Below, piece after piece: positions 10,085-21,775 of a DNA stretch of 64,000 bases. The position numbers and the translations under genes were made by a program. Location of the stretch: NCBI RefSeq assembly GCF_000764305.2, contig NW_025934994.1:1-64000 (forward strand), written 5' to 3'. The notes beneath the pieces are model-generated. The model saw only the letters and a program-made list of their open reading frames with translations. It was not told where the DNA came from and ran no database searches. Source of the stretch: Hyalella azteca. Its lineage: Eukaryota > Arthropoda > Malacostraca > Amphipoda > Hyalellidae. Each line of letters starts with the position of its first letter. Within the stretch, counting starts at the first letter, position 1.

Positions 10085-11218
10085 TTTGCAGCGACACTTC
10101 ATTACACCTATGTTCATTCTTGTGGCAAGTTGGAACAGGTTGCCCGCGCGGGCAAACCTGCTTTCACTGTGTGCGTACCCTATGACTTGCCCTTTAATCC
10201 TGGGATTATTCTTGTGGCACGTCTTTGAACACTCTCAACTAAATTTTTGTCATTTTCAAGTCTCGGTGACCACACAACGTTTCCAAACTCTAGGTTCGGG
10301 CGCACGACAGAGGTGAACAACAGCTTCATCATTTCTATATCTAGGTACTCGTAGGAGCTGAGCGTCTGATCAGCCCAAGCAGTTTATTGGATGTATTAAC
10401 TTGCGTTTCAATATGCCTATAAAATTTTAGCTCCTTGTCGACACAAACTCCAAGATCTTTTTCCACGCAAGACTTCTCAATCGTAACCCTCTCGTTGCAA
10501 CCGTATCTTCTCATGCTGTAATCTTGCTGTTCATTGTTCTTGCCGAGGTGAAGTACTTTACACTTGTCAGCATTGAAACGCAGCTGCCACGCATCAGCCC
10601 AGTCAACTAAACTATCAAGATCATTTTGCAGTTGCATTTTATTTGACGCATCCTTAACTGTATTATAAACTTTTGTGTCATCGGCATACATGGAGCACAC
10701 GCTCGACACTACTTCTGGTAGATCGTTAATAAAAGCGACGAACAAAACAGGTCAAAGAACACGCCACTGCGCACAGTTACCCAGTCTGATACGGTTCCGT
10801 TTATGCTGACACGTTGTCTTCTGCCTACTAGGAAATTCCTGATCCATTGGGGTACATTTCCCTCTACTCCCAAAGAATTCACTTTACGTAACAGTCGCTC
10901 ATGCGGAACACTATCAAATGCCTTGGCAAAATCGAGGTACAGTTTTGGCTCCACCAAGCTTTATCTTAGGTACACACGCATCAACTGCAGACATAACTAT
11001 GTTCTTGATGAATGACCAAGACTCCGCCACATTCATGTTCATGATACAGTCATAAACACTAGGTCTAGAGTATTTGGAGTCTGATTACCTCTAAAATGGG
11101 TTGGCCTTGTGATGTGCTGGTATAAAAATGAGTCTCTCACAGACTCCATGAACAAGGATGAAGGGTGATTCTCATCCCTTGGAGAGGATTCATGTGCCCA
11201 GTCTATTTTTGGATGTTT
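10085..11218 (-). pseudogene. CR1/L2-like LINE ORF2 fragment (endonuclease and reverse transcriptase), broken
   Basis: Read on the minus strand from 11,218 down, the end of an apurinic-type endonuclease domain appears first (HPKIDW, then TPNTLDLVFMT). A linker-like piece follows (AESWSFIKNIVMSAVDACVP). Next comes the reverse transcriptase palm: YLDFAKAFDSVPHERLLRK, the catalytic MYADDTKVY at about 10,690, and the thumb-side GLIRRSA and VVRPNLEFGNVVWSP, ending VQRRATRIIPGLKGKS before a stop. In a live element this enzyme nicks the target and copies the LINE RNA. Defects are clear. A deletion joins linker to palm, so the N-terminal palm is missing. The conserved PQGSVLG stretch after VRSGV is replaced by 8 bases where 21 are expected, shifting the frame near 10,760. 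There are further shifts near 10,340 and a stop near 10,180. The 5' end abuts repeat R. Clade assignment is by motif memory and only approximate. Confidence 0.88.
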
Positions 11219-11910
11219 AAACCGTGTTAACCGTATTACTAGCCTCGGCTAAGCTTGCTTTTCTTTAACTTAATTTGAGTTTGTGCTAATGTGTTGTCAT
11301 TTTGTTTTATTCAATTGAATTGCACGTTCGCGCTTCTGTGTTCTATCGTTTAGGTATTTTTATACTGGATCCACGCCAGTGGTTGAACCCCGTCTAGGGT
11401 TTGTGCAAATCCGTGCAGCTTCTGTGCTTAAATTACCTTAATTTCTAGCCTTAGAGCTTGGTTTTCAATTCGCAGGCCTGCATGCCGTTATTTGACGCCT
11501 GTAAATACCAACGTATACACACCTTGTATTATTTTCTTACTTTCCATTTTATAGTTCTTAATGAGAACTCCTGTCTAATGTTCCTAAACAGAACCAAATA
11601 GGTTAGTTAATTCGATCATTTTGCAATTACTATTATTGTTGGCAATTTATTCGCTTATCATGCTGAAATAACTTTGTTACAACTTGAATTAATTTTAAGG
11701 TAGGTTCTAACTTTTTATCTACTTTATCCGGATAAGAATCCACACAACTTCCGAACTTGCAACTTGACCTATAATACGATCTGCTTGCTGCTTCATTTGT
11801 TACCTGCCACTACATTATTTTATTCTGTAACGCGCAATTTAATGGTGAAGAACCAGAGAAAGACATTTAACTTGCGTTACAGTGACTTATTTCATTGAAT
11901 TTGAATATTG
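11215..11910 (+). repeat. Dispersed repeat R, 3' portion
   Basis: About 690 bases align in direct orientation with 61,740-62,415. Shared phrases are ACCGTGTTAACCGT, GTTCGCGCTTCTG, ATACTGGATCCACGCC, GGTTGAACCCCGT, GCTTCTGTGCTTAAATTA and ACAGTGACTTA near the end. Its start coincides with the broken 5' end of the LINE pseudogene, so one of them inserted into or truncated the other. No coding capacity is seen. It could be an LTR or a LINE untranslated region; I cannot decide. Confidence 0.85.
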
Positions 11911-13754
11911 TTATATTAACTACTAATCTGTAACTGTACTGATGTCAGTGATTTTTCCTTCACCCTCAGTGCGAACAACTACCAAGTTTATTATTTCACT
12001 GTCCGTTGTTCACCAACTTCGCTTGACGTTTAAATAAAGTTTCTTCGCTGCATTGATATCTTTTATTTCTAATTATACCAAAATTCAATAGAATAGGATC
12101 AAAAACTAATATCATTGAACGGATCAACAAACAACGCAGTCTTAATTTGTACCACACCAACGGCGTGCACAACATTACAGCTCATATACCCTCAACCCGC
12201 CTGGTATTGAGTTGCCTCAAGGCCTTAATGAGACCAAAAACTATGATGATTATGAGCACTGCAATCGACAATTAAATACCGCACCGGTAATTTGAAGGCA
12301 AGCCGTGAATTTTTCCGCTTACCTGAACTTTGGACGCGGACGACCCGGTCAAGAAAATGGGTCACATTCCTGCGCGCTTGGCGCTCTTCATTTGTCACGT
12401 CGCCCATGGGGGACAATTCCTCAGCGGCGCAGCACGCAAAACCTGAACAAAAAAGTCATAGAAGAATGGCACGCTAACTGGACCTGACAAGTGATGGCCA
12501 TCTAGTCGAGCGATATTTAAATGCAGTGTGGTGCCCACCGAGTAACTTAACCCCTGAAACTTCTACGAGGGTCAGGTAATATGTTTATTTAGTTGTATTC
12601 AAAGTTCTGACGTCTTCAAGTTCATTTATTGTGTTTTTAGTGCATATTTGTATTTTCCAGTCGCTGTGTCATCGCACTGGATAGTCGGGGAATTTCACGA
12701 CGCTATAAATTCGCCGTAACAAATGCGTCTGCAATCGAGGTCAGATTTATCTACTCCAGATTACAGTTTTAATTTTAAATAAAAATCTTTATCACAGCGC
12801 GTATTTTCAGTTTAAATGCATCTCAACTTATTGGTTTTCCCAAGTATTATTCTAATCTCCGACTGCACACTTCAGTCCAGGTGCCATCAGTGACTTACTC
12901 TTTACGTAAGCACATATGTATAAAGTATCACGAGGATTATGACACTTTGTACGTGACATGCTGTCAAGCAGGGGCAATTGAACATGATGCAATATCAGAC
13001 CTAGCGTAGTTTTTAACTCTGCATTTTCTCTATTTGCCGAACATGTATACTCTTAAACGTGATTCTGAAGTGATTTAAATTGACGGCCAAATGGGCTAGA
13101 CGTAAAATTGTAACATTTTTACTAGATTTATTGTATTAGGCGCAGCTATTTTCTACACCGGTCCAGAGTCCAGGAACAATTTAAGGTCCAGATAACGCAT
13201 CCTCGCTCAATCGTATTCAGTTTTTCGAGTCTATATATAATCATCGTTATTCGTTATTCAAGAAATTTTTTGTTTCGTTATTCAGTCAAGTAATATAAAA
13301 ATAAGTTTTACAGAACAACAAAATAATGCCTTTCCCGTCGTCCTAACTTGATTCTGTCTTATTTAAAATCATTGAAATTACTTCTATAGGTTCACGACTC
13401 TTCTCAGCTGGATCATTGGCAGCAACTTCTGTTTGTAGGTTATAATAATTGGTCCAGTAAAACAGTTTATTAAAATAGAGTTCAGGGTCATAGGAGGTAA
13501 ATGTCCGAATCCTTTTCTCTGATATTTAAATAAATAATTATAGTAACCAACGATATTACCCAAGACAAATACTAAATTAAGTATTTAATTAAATTTAATT
13601 TAATTAATTACTTAATTAATTAAAACTATTAACTTTCATTGAATAAACCTAGTCTATTACACAAAAGAATATCTATGCACATACTGAGAATACAAGCGGC
13701 TTGCTGCATACAGAATCAACAAATAACTCGTGCGTATGTCAGGGTCCTCCTATA

Positions 13755-14018
13755 TTTAATAATAATAATAGCGGTTTCACAGTTTATTAGGCCGAAGGCC
13801 TGTCGCCGATTCTTAACATTGCAGAACATTTGCAGCATTTTGCGGTTTCAAACTCGTGACTTACTGCTACAATTCATAAATCTGATGTGCTTAACCGCCC
13901 GGCCTCCTTGCCGATTCTGACCAGAAACTGACGCACAGAGCTGGGATCGAACCCGCGACTCTCTGCGACAATCTTGGTACTCTGAACTTTAACCACTGGG
14001 CCACCTTGCCCTGATTTT
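13755..14018 (-). mobile_element. tRNA-derived SINE with tandem tRNA-like heads
   Basis: On the minus strand, a first head (14,018 to about 13,932) has a box A (TGGCCCAGTGG) and, 39 bases on, a perfect box B (GGGTTCGATCCC), the internal RNA polymerase III promoter. A second, decayed head follows, with GGCCGGGCGGTTAAGC as box A and GAGTTTGAAACC as box B. A third starts with AATCGGCGACAGGCC and is truncated, ending in a TATTATTATTATTA tail at about 13,757. Acceptor-stem halves of the first head do not pair, so it is not a working tRNA. It lies in a left-arm stretch with no right-arm partner, so it probably arrived after the duplication. Confidence 0.75.
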
Positions 14019-14544
14019 AGTAGATGATGCCATAACATCTGCTTCAAAATATTTACAGCTAAATCATTACATTGAAGCCTTGTTGAACAATATTGACCAG
14101 TTTGAACTTCAAGAAATTTATGAACTCTTTGCCGCTTGAAATCTCAGTCCCGTTCGTAATAAAAATAAATTGTATATAGCGGAAGCTCTGAGGTTATTAT
14201 ACTTCATCGGATATTTTCTTGGCTTAGGTCGCAGTTTCCCTCCCGCGTGTCAGTGCAGGTAATTGTGAAGGAAGCTTAGCGGCAAGCGCCCCAGATTGCC
14301 AGGAAATAAATGTTGGAAAAAACTTGGATTTATTAGTTTGATGTTTTATTTACGCAATACGATATGGTCACTGAATGTCAGCGATACCAAGTGCGAGTAA
14401 ATCTAATTGCTAATGCCTTGCGACTTCCTGCATAATTTAGCGGCAGTTGTAATTTTATTGAAAAACAGTAAAACCATTCACCTTAACAAAAATTAAGGTA
14501 CGATAGAGACTCTGCTACAGAGTCGCTATAGTTGGGGTAAGGTC

Positions 14545-14995
14545 TTGGCAGCAGATGGCGGGGCTCCCGACCGTGGCTCGGGAGATCATGCCGGGAAGCA
14601 TATGGACTAGCCCCGCATAACTGAAGTCCAAAATAGGCGAGTAGTCAGCGACTCGAGTCCAATCATAGCCTCCTGAAGTAGGCTGCAGAATATGAGGCTG
14701 ACCCCGAGTAGTTGGTCACTGCAAGAGAGGCTAACGGAGACTGCCATAGTTAGTCTCGGAACTTGCAATTCTCTTATCTCCATAGGAAATCCCGAGAACG
14801 CAAGCCCGCTATCACACAAAGTCGCTAGAATGGGTGCCAGGCTATTCGATTAATTATGTACTGCAATAAACGAAAATAGTTTCACGGCTAATTATATTAA
14901 TGACTTAAGATTGCAATGAACGCTTGCATTTAAATGACTAAGATTCCTTAAAACTATACTATTTTCGACATACCTCGTTGTCTCGTAGCGAAAAC
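14545..14995 (+). repeat. Dispersed repeat S, copy 2
   Basis: Direct, moderately similar copy of 9,040-9,480. A 70-codon minus-strand frame (14,607-14,819) lies in it, but the corresponding sequence in the other copy is not open in the same way, so it is not supported as a gene. Located in the left-arm-specific block. Confidence 0.75.
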
Positions 14996-17833
14996 CAAAG
15001 CTACGGTTGAGCCCCTCCGTTTTCTAGCATTAACAAACACGTTCAACTGCAAACAATAAGCCTATATTATTCAAGTAGTTACTGACCTTAACAGCTTGAT
15101 TGCATATTGAATAAAATTCTTTAATTTTTAAACTTTTCAAGATGTAGAGAACTTTTAGAGGTTAATCGGTTAATCCACAAATAAGATATTATAAATAGGT
15201 ATATCGTTTGCTCAGTGATCTCCTCCCATATTAAGAGGCAAAATTCCTGCATCGCAACATCAACGAAATTCATTTAATAAGAATAAAGAAAGTGGTATGT
15301 ATCATCTATTCGGTTTTTGAACAGCTGGGCTGAGTCAATAACCAGTGAATGAGTTATTGTAGTGAAATCTGGTATTGTATCAATCAAAGATTTGTGAGCT
15401 GGAGTTAGAATATGAATAAATCTTGTCAAAACTGCGCCTCGAAGTTGATTTCATGCATTCGATAGCTCAGTATTATTGAAATGTAGACATATTTTTAACT
15501 GGTAAAATTACTTCGAAAATTAATTTTCATGGCAGTTCGAATTTAATTTAAATTCATGCAAATTTTGAAGCCGATACCGTAAAAGTTCGAAGTCGAAGTG
15601 AACTCTGGGGTAGTCTCGACGTACAGCAGCTGTAAATATTTTACAGATTTTACATCTGTAAAATCATTCTGAATTGCTATGAGTTTCGGCTGTATTTGTT
15701 GCGAGATCAGAATTTTTGTTAAAACTTTTTGTGAGGAAAGTGCTAAATCCCGGTGTGGCTGAGATCATTAATATAAGAGCAGCGAGTTATGGGTACGAAA
15801 TTCGCTGAAAGTTCTGGAAATTCTTTCAAAAATCGGCAATCGGGTGGTTTAGAATCAAAGACAGGCCAACATGGTACACATGAATATATAATATACGATA
15901 AATATACATTATCAAAAAATGCTCATTAGTAAAAGAATTTAGTTCATGTATCATAAGTTACAACAAAAATTTTCTTGTCTAGCGTAGAACTTATCTAAAT
16001 AGCTTAATTAAGAAACTATGCCGCACACTGCTTCAATAAGAATATACTGATTAATGTTTCATGTTGAAACTGAAGGTTATTTTCTTAATAAACAAGGGAA
16101 ATATCGTCCGATGTTTCGTTTTAGAGGGAAAACATACGTCCTCACACTCATGCTCAATTTTTATAACATGGTATTGTGCATTCTACATTCATTAAGCGAG
16201 ATTCCATCAACGTTATACAATTTCAATGATTTTCTTTGTACTAATGATATTTATCAATGAAGTTGTCCTTAACTTAGCGACAATAGCTTTTTGTATCTAG
16301 GCCTACTGATGTAATTAATAATGTCAGAAGCATTCATAATAAGGATCTGCTTCAGTGATACAATGAATATTTTTTTGTGAATTTTGTGTGTTCAATGCAA
16401 TAAAGTTTTTCAATTCGTTGAGCGATACATCGATCAGTACAATTTCATTCCACTCAAAACCTAGTAGGCCGAGGAATAACTCATAATGATTCAACTATTG
16501 ATACTTGGATTTTAATTTGATTATCGGTCCGGAATAAATCATCCAACGTGGCTACAATAAGTTTTTCATCGATTAGATTAAGGAATTTTCCAAAGAAAGC
16601 TCAAATCTTAAATAAGTAACTAGAAAAAACAGTCGTTTTTTTCTTTTCAAACCAAATCTTTGAATTTTTAACATTATTAAAGCTTAAGGGTTGAATTGCC
16701 TGCTTGTCTTGCATCATATACATGACTAGGCTTTTTGAGAGTGTTCAGCTCTCAAACCTGCATTAAATATCTTCGTTTAGATCTTCAATTCATCTTCGTC
16801 AATTGCTTCGTTCAGCTTGCAATGAAACTTTTATGCGACGCGAGTAGCCAGAAGCGTCAGGAACGACAAACACAAGCCCAGGTCAGTTCTGCATGAGCAA
16901 GATGAAGACAAGAACTAAATAACTAGAACACATTGCGGTACTCAGTTCTGCAGAGCTCAATTTAGGTGCCATCTATTTAAGTTTTGGCGTCGCAAGGGAA
17001 ATTTTTTGAAGGTAAATCGAGGGTCCCAGGTGGCGAGAATCCTCGACCAACTCTAGCGGGTTTACCGCCAGAAGGTCTGTCATAAATTTAGTGCACTGCT
17101 GAGGGTGGTGCATGGCAAGCGCCTTAAGTTTGCGATTTAAATTCAATGAAGAGAGAATGCTTCCCTTCTGTTTAAATGAAATTGATTGTAATAATAAAGT
17201 CTACTCTTTTCCTCATTTTTGGAAAGTAAGGAAGAGATGAAATGCATGAAAAAAATGTAATCTCAGCATTACGTAACTTCGACCGAGGCGAATTCCAACT
17301 CTGACAAACTCTTAACTAAACTTTCGGGTAAGAAATTCAGCACGAATAATTCATAGAAAAAATAACTGAAAATGTTCATAGAATAGTTACCGCTTGGAAG
17401 GAATACGGATTCAATCAAGTAATACGTAACTTTTTTTTAGATGCCAGCAGTCGACAAGAAAACAGCAGTGACCTGCGGGGTCTAGAATGCCAGCATTTCA
17501 GTAATTTAATGGATTTTAGTTTTCTGAACTGACTGAATTTTTCCGGACAATAATTTTCCTTCCAATTTTTTTAAAAGTTATCATAAAACATCGTTATATT
17601 TATCCTAAAACATCGTAAAAATTATTCTAAAACATAATAATAGTTACCTTATAACATCGCAATAGTTATTTTAAACAGGCAATGAGCTCACTCTCTAATG
17701 ACCATATGAGGTGACGGCGCTTTCTCAAATGAACTTATGAGTTATATTAGAAAACGAAATTGAGCTCAAATAGTAACCTGACTGTTTCTCATAGATCCTC
17801 ATAAATAGCTCCTATACTGCAAGTTTTGGGTCC

Positions 17834-18091
17834 AATAACAATCATTCCATCTCCTCCAGCTCTTAATGTCCATAAGAAAATAACAAGCGTCCTAGCTCCT
17901 CCAGTGCTCAATTTCTATCAGAAGATAACAAGCGTTCCTGCTCCAGCAGTTCTCAATGTGCATGAGAAATATAACAGGCATTCCTGCTCCAGCAGTTCTC
18001 AATGTGCATGAAAAATATAACAGGCGTTCCTGCTCCAGCAGTTCTCAATGTGCATGAAAAATATAACAGGCGTTCCTGCTCCAGCAGCTCT
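17834..18091. repeat. 46-bp minisatellite, about 5.6 copies (left arm, outer)
   Basis: The unit contains ATAACAGGCGTTCCTGCTCC and CAGTTCTCAATGTGCATGA. The same unit forms arrays at 19,509-19,662 and, inverted, at 24,555-24,720. This array with its upstream flank (AATAGCTCCTAT...GGGTCCAATAAC) looks like a second copy of the 19.5-kb array, so part of the left arm was duplicated again. No equivalent array is seen at the matching place in the right arm. Confidence 0.93.
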
Positions 18092-18272
18092 AAACAAGTT
18101 CAGAAATCGTGTATAATATATGAATATAATTCCGCTTTATGAATGAGCCGTTAAGAATGATTCACTACCGTGAACTATTTGAACACGTACCATTTCTATT
18201 GATGCCTCTTACTAAATATACCTCTAACTTTAATTTAATTAAGAATGATTTATTATATAGTTTCACTGCATC

Positions 18273-18479
18273 AGGCAAGCGTCGTGCAGTGCGATGCCCA
18301 CCAGGGCACCAGGCAAGCGTCGTGCAGTGTGATGCCCACCAGGGCACCGGGCAAGCGTCGTGCAGTGTGATGCCCACCAGGGCACCAGGCAAGCGTCGTG
18401 CAGAGTGATGCCCACCAGGGCACCAGGCAAGCGTCGTGCAGTGTGATGCCCACCAGGGCACCACACAAGCGTCGTGCAT
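18273..18479. repeat. 38-bp minisatellite, about 5.4 copies (left arm only)
   Basis: The unit AGGCAAGCGTCGTGCAGTGT, continuing GATGCCCACCAGGGCACC, is almost invariant. The right arm at about 25,921-25,945 has a single partial unit (GCACGACGCTTGCCTGG). Array growth therefore followed, or was lost after, the inverted duplication. Overlapping open frames on both strands come from the repeat itself. Confidence 0.97.
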
Positions 18480-19508
18480 CAATACAAACCAGGATGTTCG
18501 CTCCAGGTCCGATTTCTCGGCGCCTCCTCCAAATCACGATCAAGGCAAATCGGCATCAGTTTTCTTTCGTTCAATCCTCGTTGTAAGCTGAGAAAATCTT
18601 CAGATCTAAGCCTAGGAAATTCTGAGAAATGCCGAACCTTTTTCCTTTTTTCTCTAACTGTTTCAGTTTTCGTAAATTTTTGTTCATAACATATGAAGTA
18701 AAACTGAGAGTCAATGAATAATAAAACTGAGATAATTACGTAAGTCTGCCTTGCATCAGTCGAACTGATTTAATAATAATTTTTTCTCATACTGTTTTCG
18801 CTCCAATTTGAAGTCGCCTGTGTTCTTCAGTACGTATGCCTATTAGCACCAATTAATACCAAGTAACGGGTTTGAATTTTCACTAAATGCAAAGGTAACC
18901 TCTGTATAGACGTAACAACATTAGAAGTGACGTTTATTTGTATTACTCACTTAAATACTCAATTCGTCATCTTTTGGCAACTTTTTATAATTAATTAAAA
19001 TAAGCTTATCATTTCTGAAGATTATTACTAACTGCTAAATAATTTTCTCATTTTTCTCTAACTAAATATGATAAAAAAAGGAGTCAACTTCTCAGATTCC
19101 ACTGGCGTTAAAAATGGTGTGGCAGCTGATAGCATTTTACCCGATGGGTATAATTAAGTCGTACAATGAGAGTGCAAATCAACTAATAAACATCCTGTAC
19201 TAATAATTGCGAGATCAGCTTTGAATGACTCTTGCTGACATTTCAATTACCTCATTAGTTTACTAGAGTGAAGTTGAATGGGGGATTATCCTTGTTAAGC
19301 AAAATTTTCTTCTTTCATCATTGTAGCAACGTGATAATAGTAGTTCTGAACACATAAAAGGCCTCTCTATAATGACCATATAATGTTCCAGTGTACCCTC
19401 ATAAAAAAAACTAAAATTAAATTATTATTCAAAATTTAGCTCATATCGGCAACATGAATCATGATCTACTCGTCTACATCAATAGCCCCTAATGCTATCT
19501 TTTGGCCC

Positions 19509-19662
19509 AATAACAAGCACTCCTCCTCCTGCAGCTCTCAATTTCACTGAGAAATATAACAAGCATTCCTCCTCCTGCAGCTCTCAATGTCCCGGAGAAA
19601 TATAACGGGCAGGACCATGATCCTGCAGCTCTCAGTTTCCATTATAATTTCCAGGTCCTGCA
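19509..19662. repeat. 46-bp minisatellite, about 3.3 copies (left arm, inner)
   Basis: Copies of AATATAACAAGCATTCCTCC with CTGCAGCTCTCAATGTC occur in tandem; the last copy is diverged. This is the positional partner of the inverted array at 24,555-24,720 in the right arm. Confidence 0.9.
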
Positions 19663-19802
19663 GAACAATGAATCTTCCGGTCAGCACAAGTCCGCTATCT
19701 TGAGCCAGTCGCTGGTTTTGTCGCGTCGTCAAAACAAGACGCGCATTAGCGGCAAAAAACAAACCAAGCTTGGCAAGCGGCGACAAAAATACGAGAGGAT
19801 CG

Positions 19803-19998
19803 GGGCTGTGCTAGGGCTATGTGTGTGCCGGGGCTGTGCTGTGCTGGGGCTCGTTGCTGTGCTGGGGCTATGGCTGTTCTGGGGATACGGCTGTGCTGTG
19901 GCTATATTATATAGATGTGTTTTTTTCTGTGGCTGTGCTAGGGCTGTGACTATGCTGGGGTTATGGCTGTGCTAGGGCTGTGACTGTGCTGGAGCTGA
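19803..19998. repeat. G-rich 18-bp degenerate array (left arm)
   Basis: Repeats of GGGGCTGTGCT and variants with a loose 18-base period. The right-arm partner at 24,466-24,555 is shorter (about five cleaner units). The plus strand carries many GGGG runs, so guanine quadruplex formation is conceivable but not shown. Confidence 0.85.
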
Positions 19999-20467
19999 AG
20001 CTATACTAAGTTCAAGATGGCGCTCAATTTTCGTATCAGTGGAATTTCCTTTACAAAAGTACGGAAATCAAGATCTGACCTCAGTAACTGCTCAGCCATC
20101 ATATGACGGATGACGCTAAGGATACCGACGATCATAATTCATTTCATTCACCGCTGAATGGCTTTGTGGTTTGCTCTGTCGTCGCATCGCGTTTTGTGCC
20201 ATGGTTCTGATGGAGGCCAATAACTTCTGTTTAAGAGCCAATTCCTTATGTTGATCGAATGGCCTAAGCCTTCTGCTTATCAGCCAATCTGTACTCACTG
20301 CAGAGGAGACGGGAGAAGTATATCATTCTGTACACATGAAAAATAAAACCCAGTATGACACCAACTCTGAAAGCGAGACCTTCAGGATTGAGACATATCA
20401 TAACAAAAGAAAGGGGAGACTATGCAGAATCCCTCCACTTCGCAACATCTCTGCAGTCAGATTTTAA

Positions 20468-20689
20468 TCCCTGCGGGAAGGATTACTTTCCCTGGCAGGG
20501 CCGGGGCTGTTTACCGTCCTACCAAAGGATGTAATAGAGGGGGAGTTCACCCTGGAGGCCTTCAAGAGACGACTGGACGTGTACCTGAGCACAATCCCTG
20601 ATCGTCCGCCCCTGCACCACTACCAGCGGCGAGAAGCAAGCAACAGCATCGAGCATCAGCTGGTCCAAATGAGGTTTCGTGGCAGTTAA
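20468..20689 (+). pseudogene. C-terminal fragment of a CR1/L2-like LINE ORF2 (left arm)
   Basis: A 73-codon frame ends in TAA at 20,687 and contains GLFTVLPKDVIEG, FTLEAFKRRLDVYL, STIPDRPPLHHYQRR and ASNSIEHQLVQMRF. A short LP(K/R)DV phrase followed by a (N/E)AFK(R/N)RLD helix is the usual end of the reverse transcriptase protein in CR1-, L2- and jockey-like elements, so I read this as a 5'-truncated LINE. A stop codon at 20,465 closes the frame upstream. Downstream is the presumed 3' untranslated region (TTAAACGGAAAATATTTTTAG), which recurs in diverged form at 21,670. The right arm has the same 222 bases without any indel and with only about three differences, although the innermost arm sequence is more diverged. 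Confidence 0.68.
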
Positions 20690-20870
20690 ACGGAAAATAT
20701 TTTTAGTTTGCTTTGTCTTCCTTCACATACGATTAGTTAAACACGATTTTTCCATTACCTTCGATCGCGATAGTCTGAGGCGTCAATCCTTCGGGGCCTG
20801 GGACTGTTATGTCCGAAAGGATACTAAGCATACCATAACTTACGTACAAGGCCCAACACTTTCAGATTAA

Positions 20871-20960
20871 GGGCCAATACCTTATGATTAAGAGGCATTA
20901 CCTTCTGTTAAAGACTAATGCCTCTGGTTTAGGGACAAATATATTCTGTTTAAAGTAAAA
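20871..20960. repeat. Degenerate 22-bp tandem motif
   Basis: GGCCAATACCTTATGATTAAG is followed by related units (GGCATTACCTTCTGTTAAAG, TAATGCCTCTGGTTTAGGG, AATATATTCTGTTTAAAG). Two similar units occur upstream at 20,216-20,256. Both sets have partners in the right arm at 23,520-23,610 and 24,205-24,255, so they predate the inverted duplication. Confidence 0.6.
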
Positions 20961-21775
20961 TGAATACATTCACTTAATGAATTAATACTTGTAGTAAAAT
21001 GATCAAATTCATCTGTTTAAGAGCCCAAACTTCTTCTTGCTGTAATTGATTGGTAACGTTAATTTCTAACGTGATTTGTACTGCAGGAATTTTTTAAATT
21101 TAAAAGTCTACATTAATTTCGTAAAACAAATCGCCTTTGAAAAGACGATTGTCAATGAGTGAAGATTTTTTTTTAAAGTTGAATGAATGATCGTGTTTGA
21201 ATACTTCCCAACATATAGTAAAAATTCAATTTATCACTTAAACAATTTCCGGCATAATATTTCTTGTGTGGCAGATTATCCTATTTGGACAATGGGCTTA
21301 TGCTCACTATAATAATTAATGCAAACCTGCACACTCAGAGAAATGTGTCAGACATCGTTCAAATTTCGAGGCACATTTTGCCCTTGTGTGGGTCATCCTG
21401 ACTCTCTTTGTCTCGTCAAACGGCGCAACAGTGCTACGTCTACACTCGTATATACTGTACAGTCTGTACTACTACTCGTTTTATGGCTGAGAAAGTGTCA
21501 ATATTTGGATAAAATATCTCATTCATTTATCTCAGCGTTGACGGCATATTACTCAGCCATCCTTGTTATTCACGTTCATCTGAAAAGAACGATCGTGAAA
21601 TTTCGAGCAATTTTAAAAATTGCTCATTAAAATGATATTTAAAATGACTTGTGTAATGTTGTTCGTGTCAGTTAAACAAAAAATATTGTTAGCTTGCTTG
21701 GTTTTCTTTCACGTATACGGTTCCTCGTTTCCCTCAGTGTAGAGCATCAGCGACCTCTGCCTTGTGTGGTCTTAC

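Larger units (their letters stand above)
12160..21775 (+). repeat. Left arm of a large inverted duplication
   Basis: The reverse complement of 21,990-29,890 aligns along this arm. Anchor pairs are 12,225-12,480 with 29,540-29,800; 12,860-12,890 with 29,175-29,205; 13,150-13,175 with 28,865-28,890; 15,960-16,000 with 28,680-28,715; 16,960-17,120 with 27,190-27,370; 18,500-18,620 with 25,640-25,755; 19,240-19,340 with 24,930-25,030; 20,340-20,900 with 23,570-24,130; 21,318-21,500 with 23,035-23,220; 21,505-21,775 with 21,990-22,255. Similarity ranges from near identity at 20.4-20.9 kb to clearly diverged outside. Stretches without partner include about 13,260-15,930. The divergence and indels argue for a real old duplication. 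Confidence 0.95.

Noticed and set aside
13932..14018. Functional tRNA gene on the minus strand
   Set aside because: Box A and box B are good, but the acceptor-stem halves do not pair and further tRNA-like units follow, so it is a SINE head.
14607..14819. 70-codon minus-strand frame in repeat S
   Set aside because: The frame is not preserved in the other copy of the repeat at 9,040-9,480.
18273..18479. CRISPR array
   Set aside because: Units are contiguous and nearly identical without unique spacers, and the surrounding DNA is animal-like. The same applies to the other arrays.
20679..20870. 63-codon frame conserved in both arms (also 23,608-23,799) as a small gene
   Set aside because: It overlaps the end of the LINE frame and lies in its presumed 3' untranslated region; about six differences in 200 bases with three amino-acid changes show no sign of protein-level constraint.
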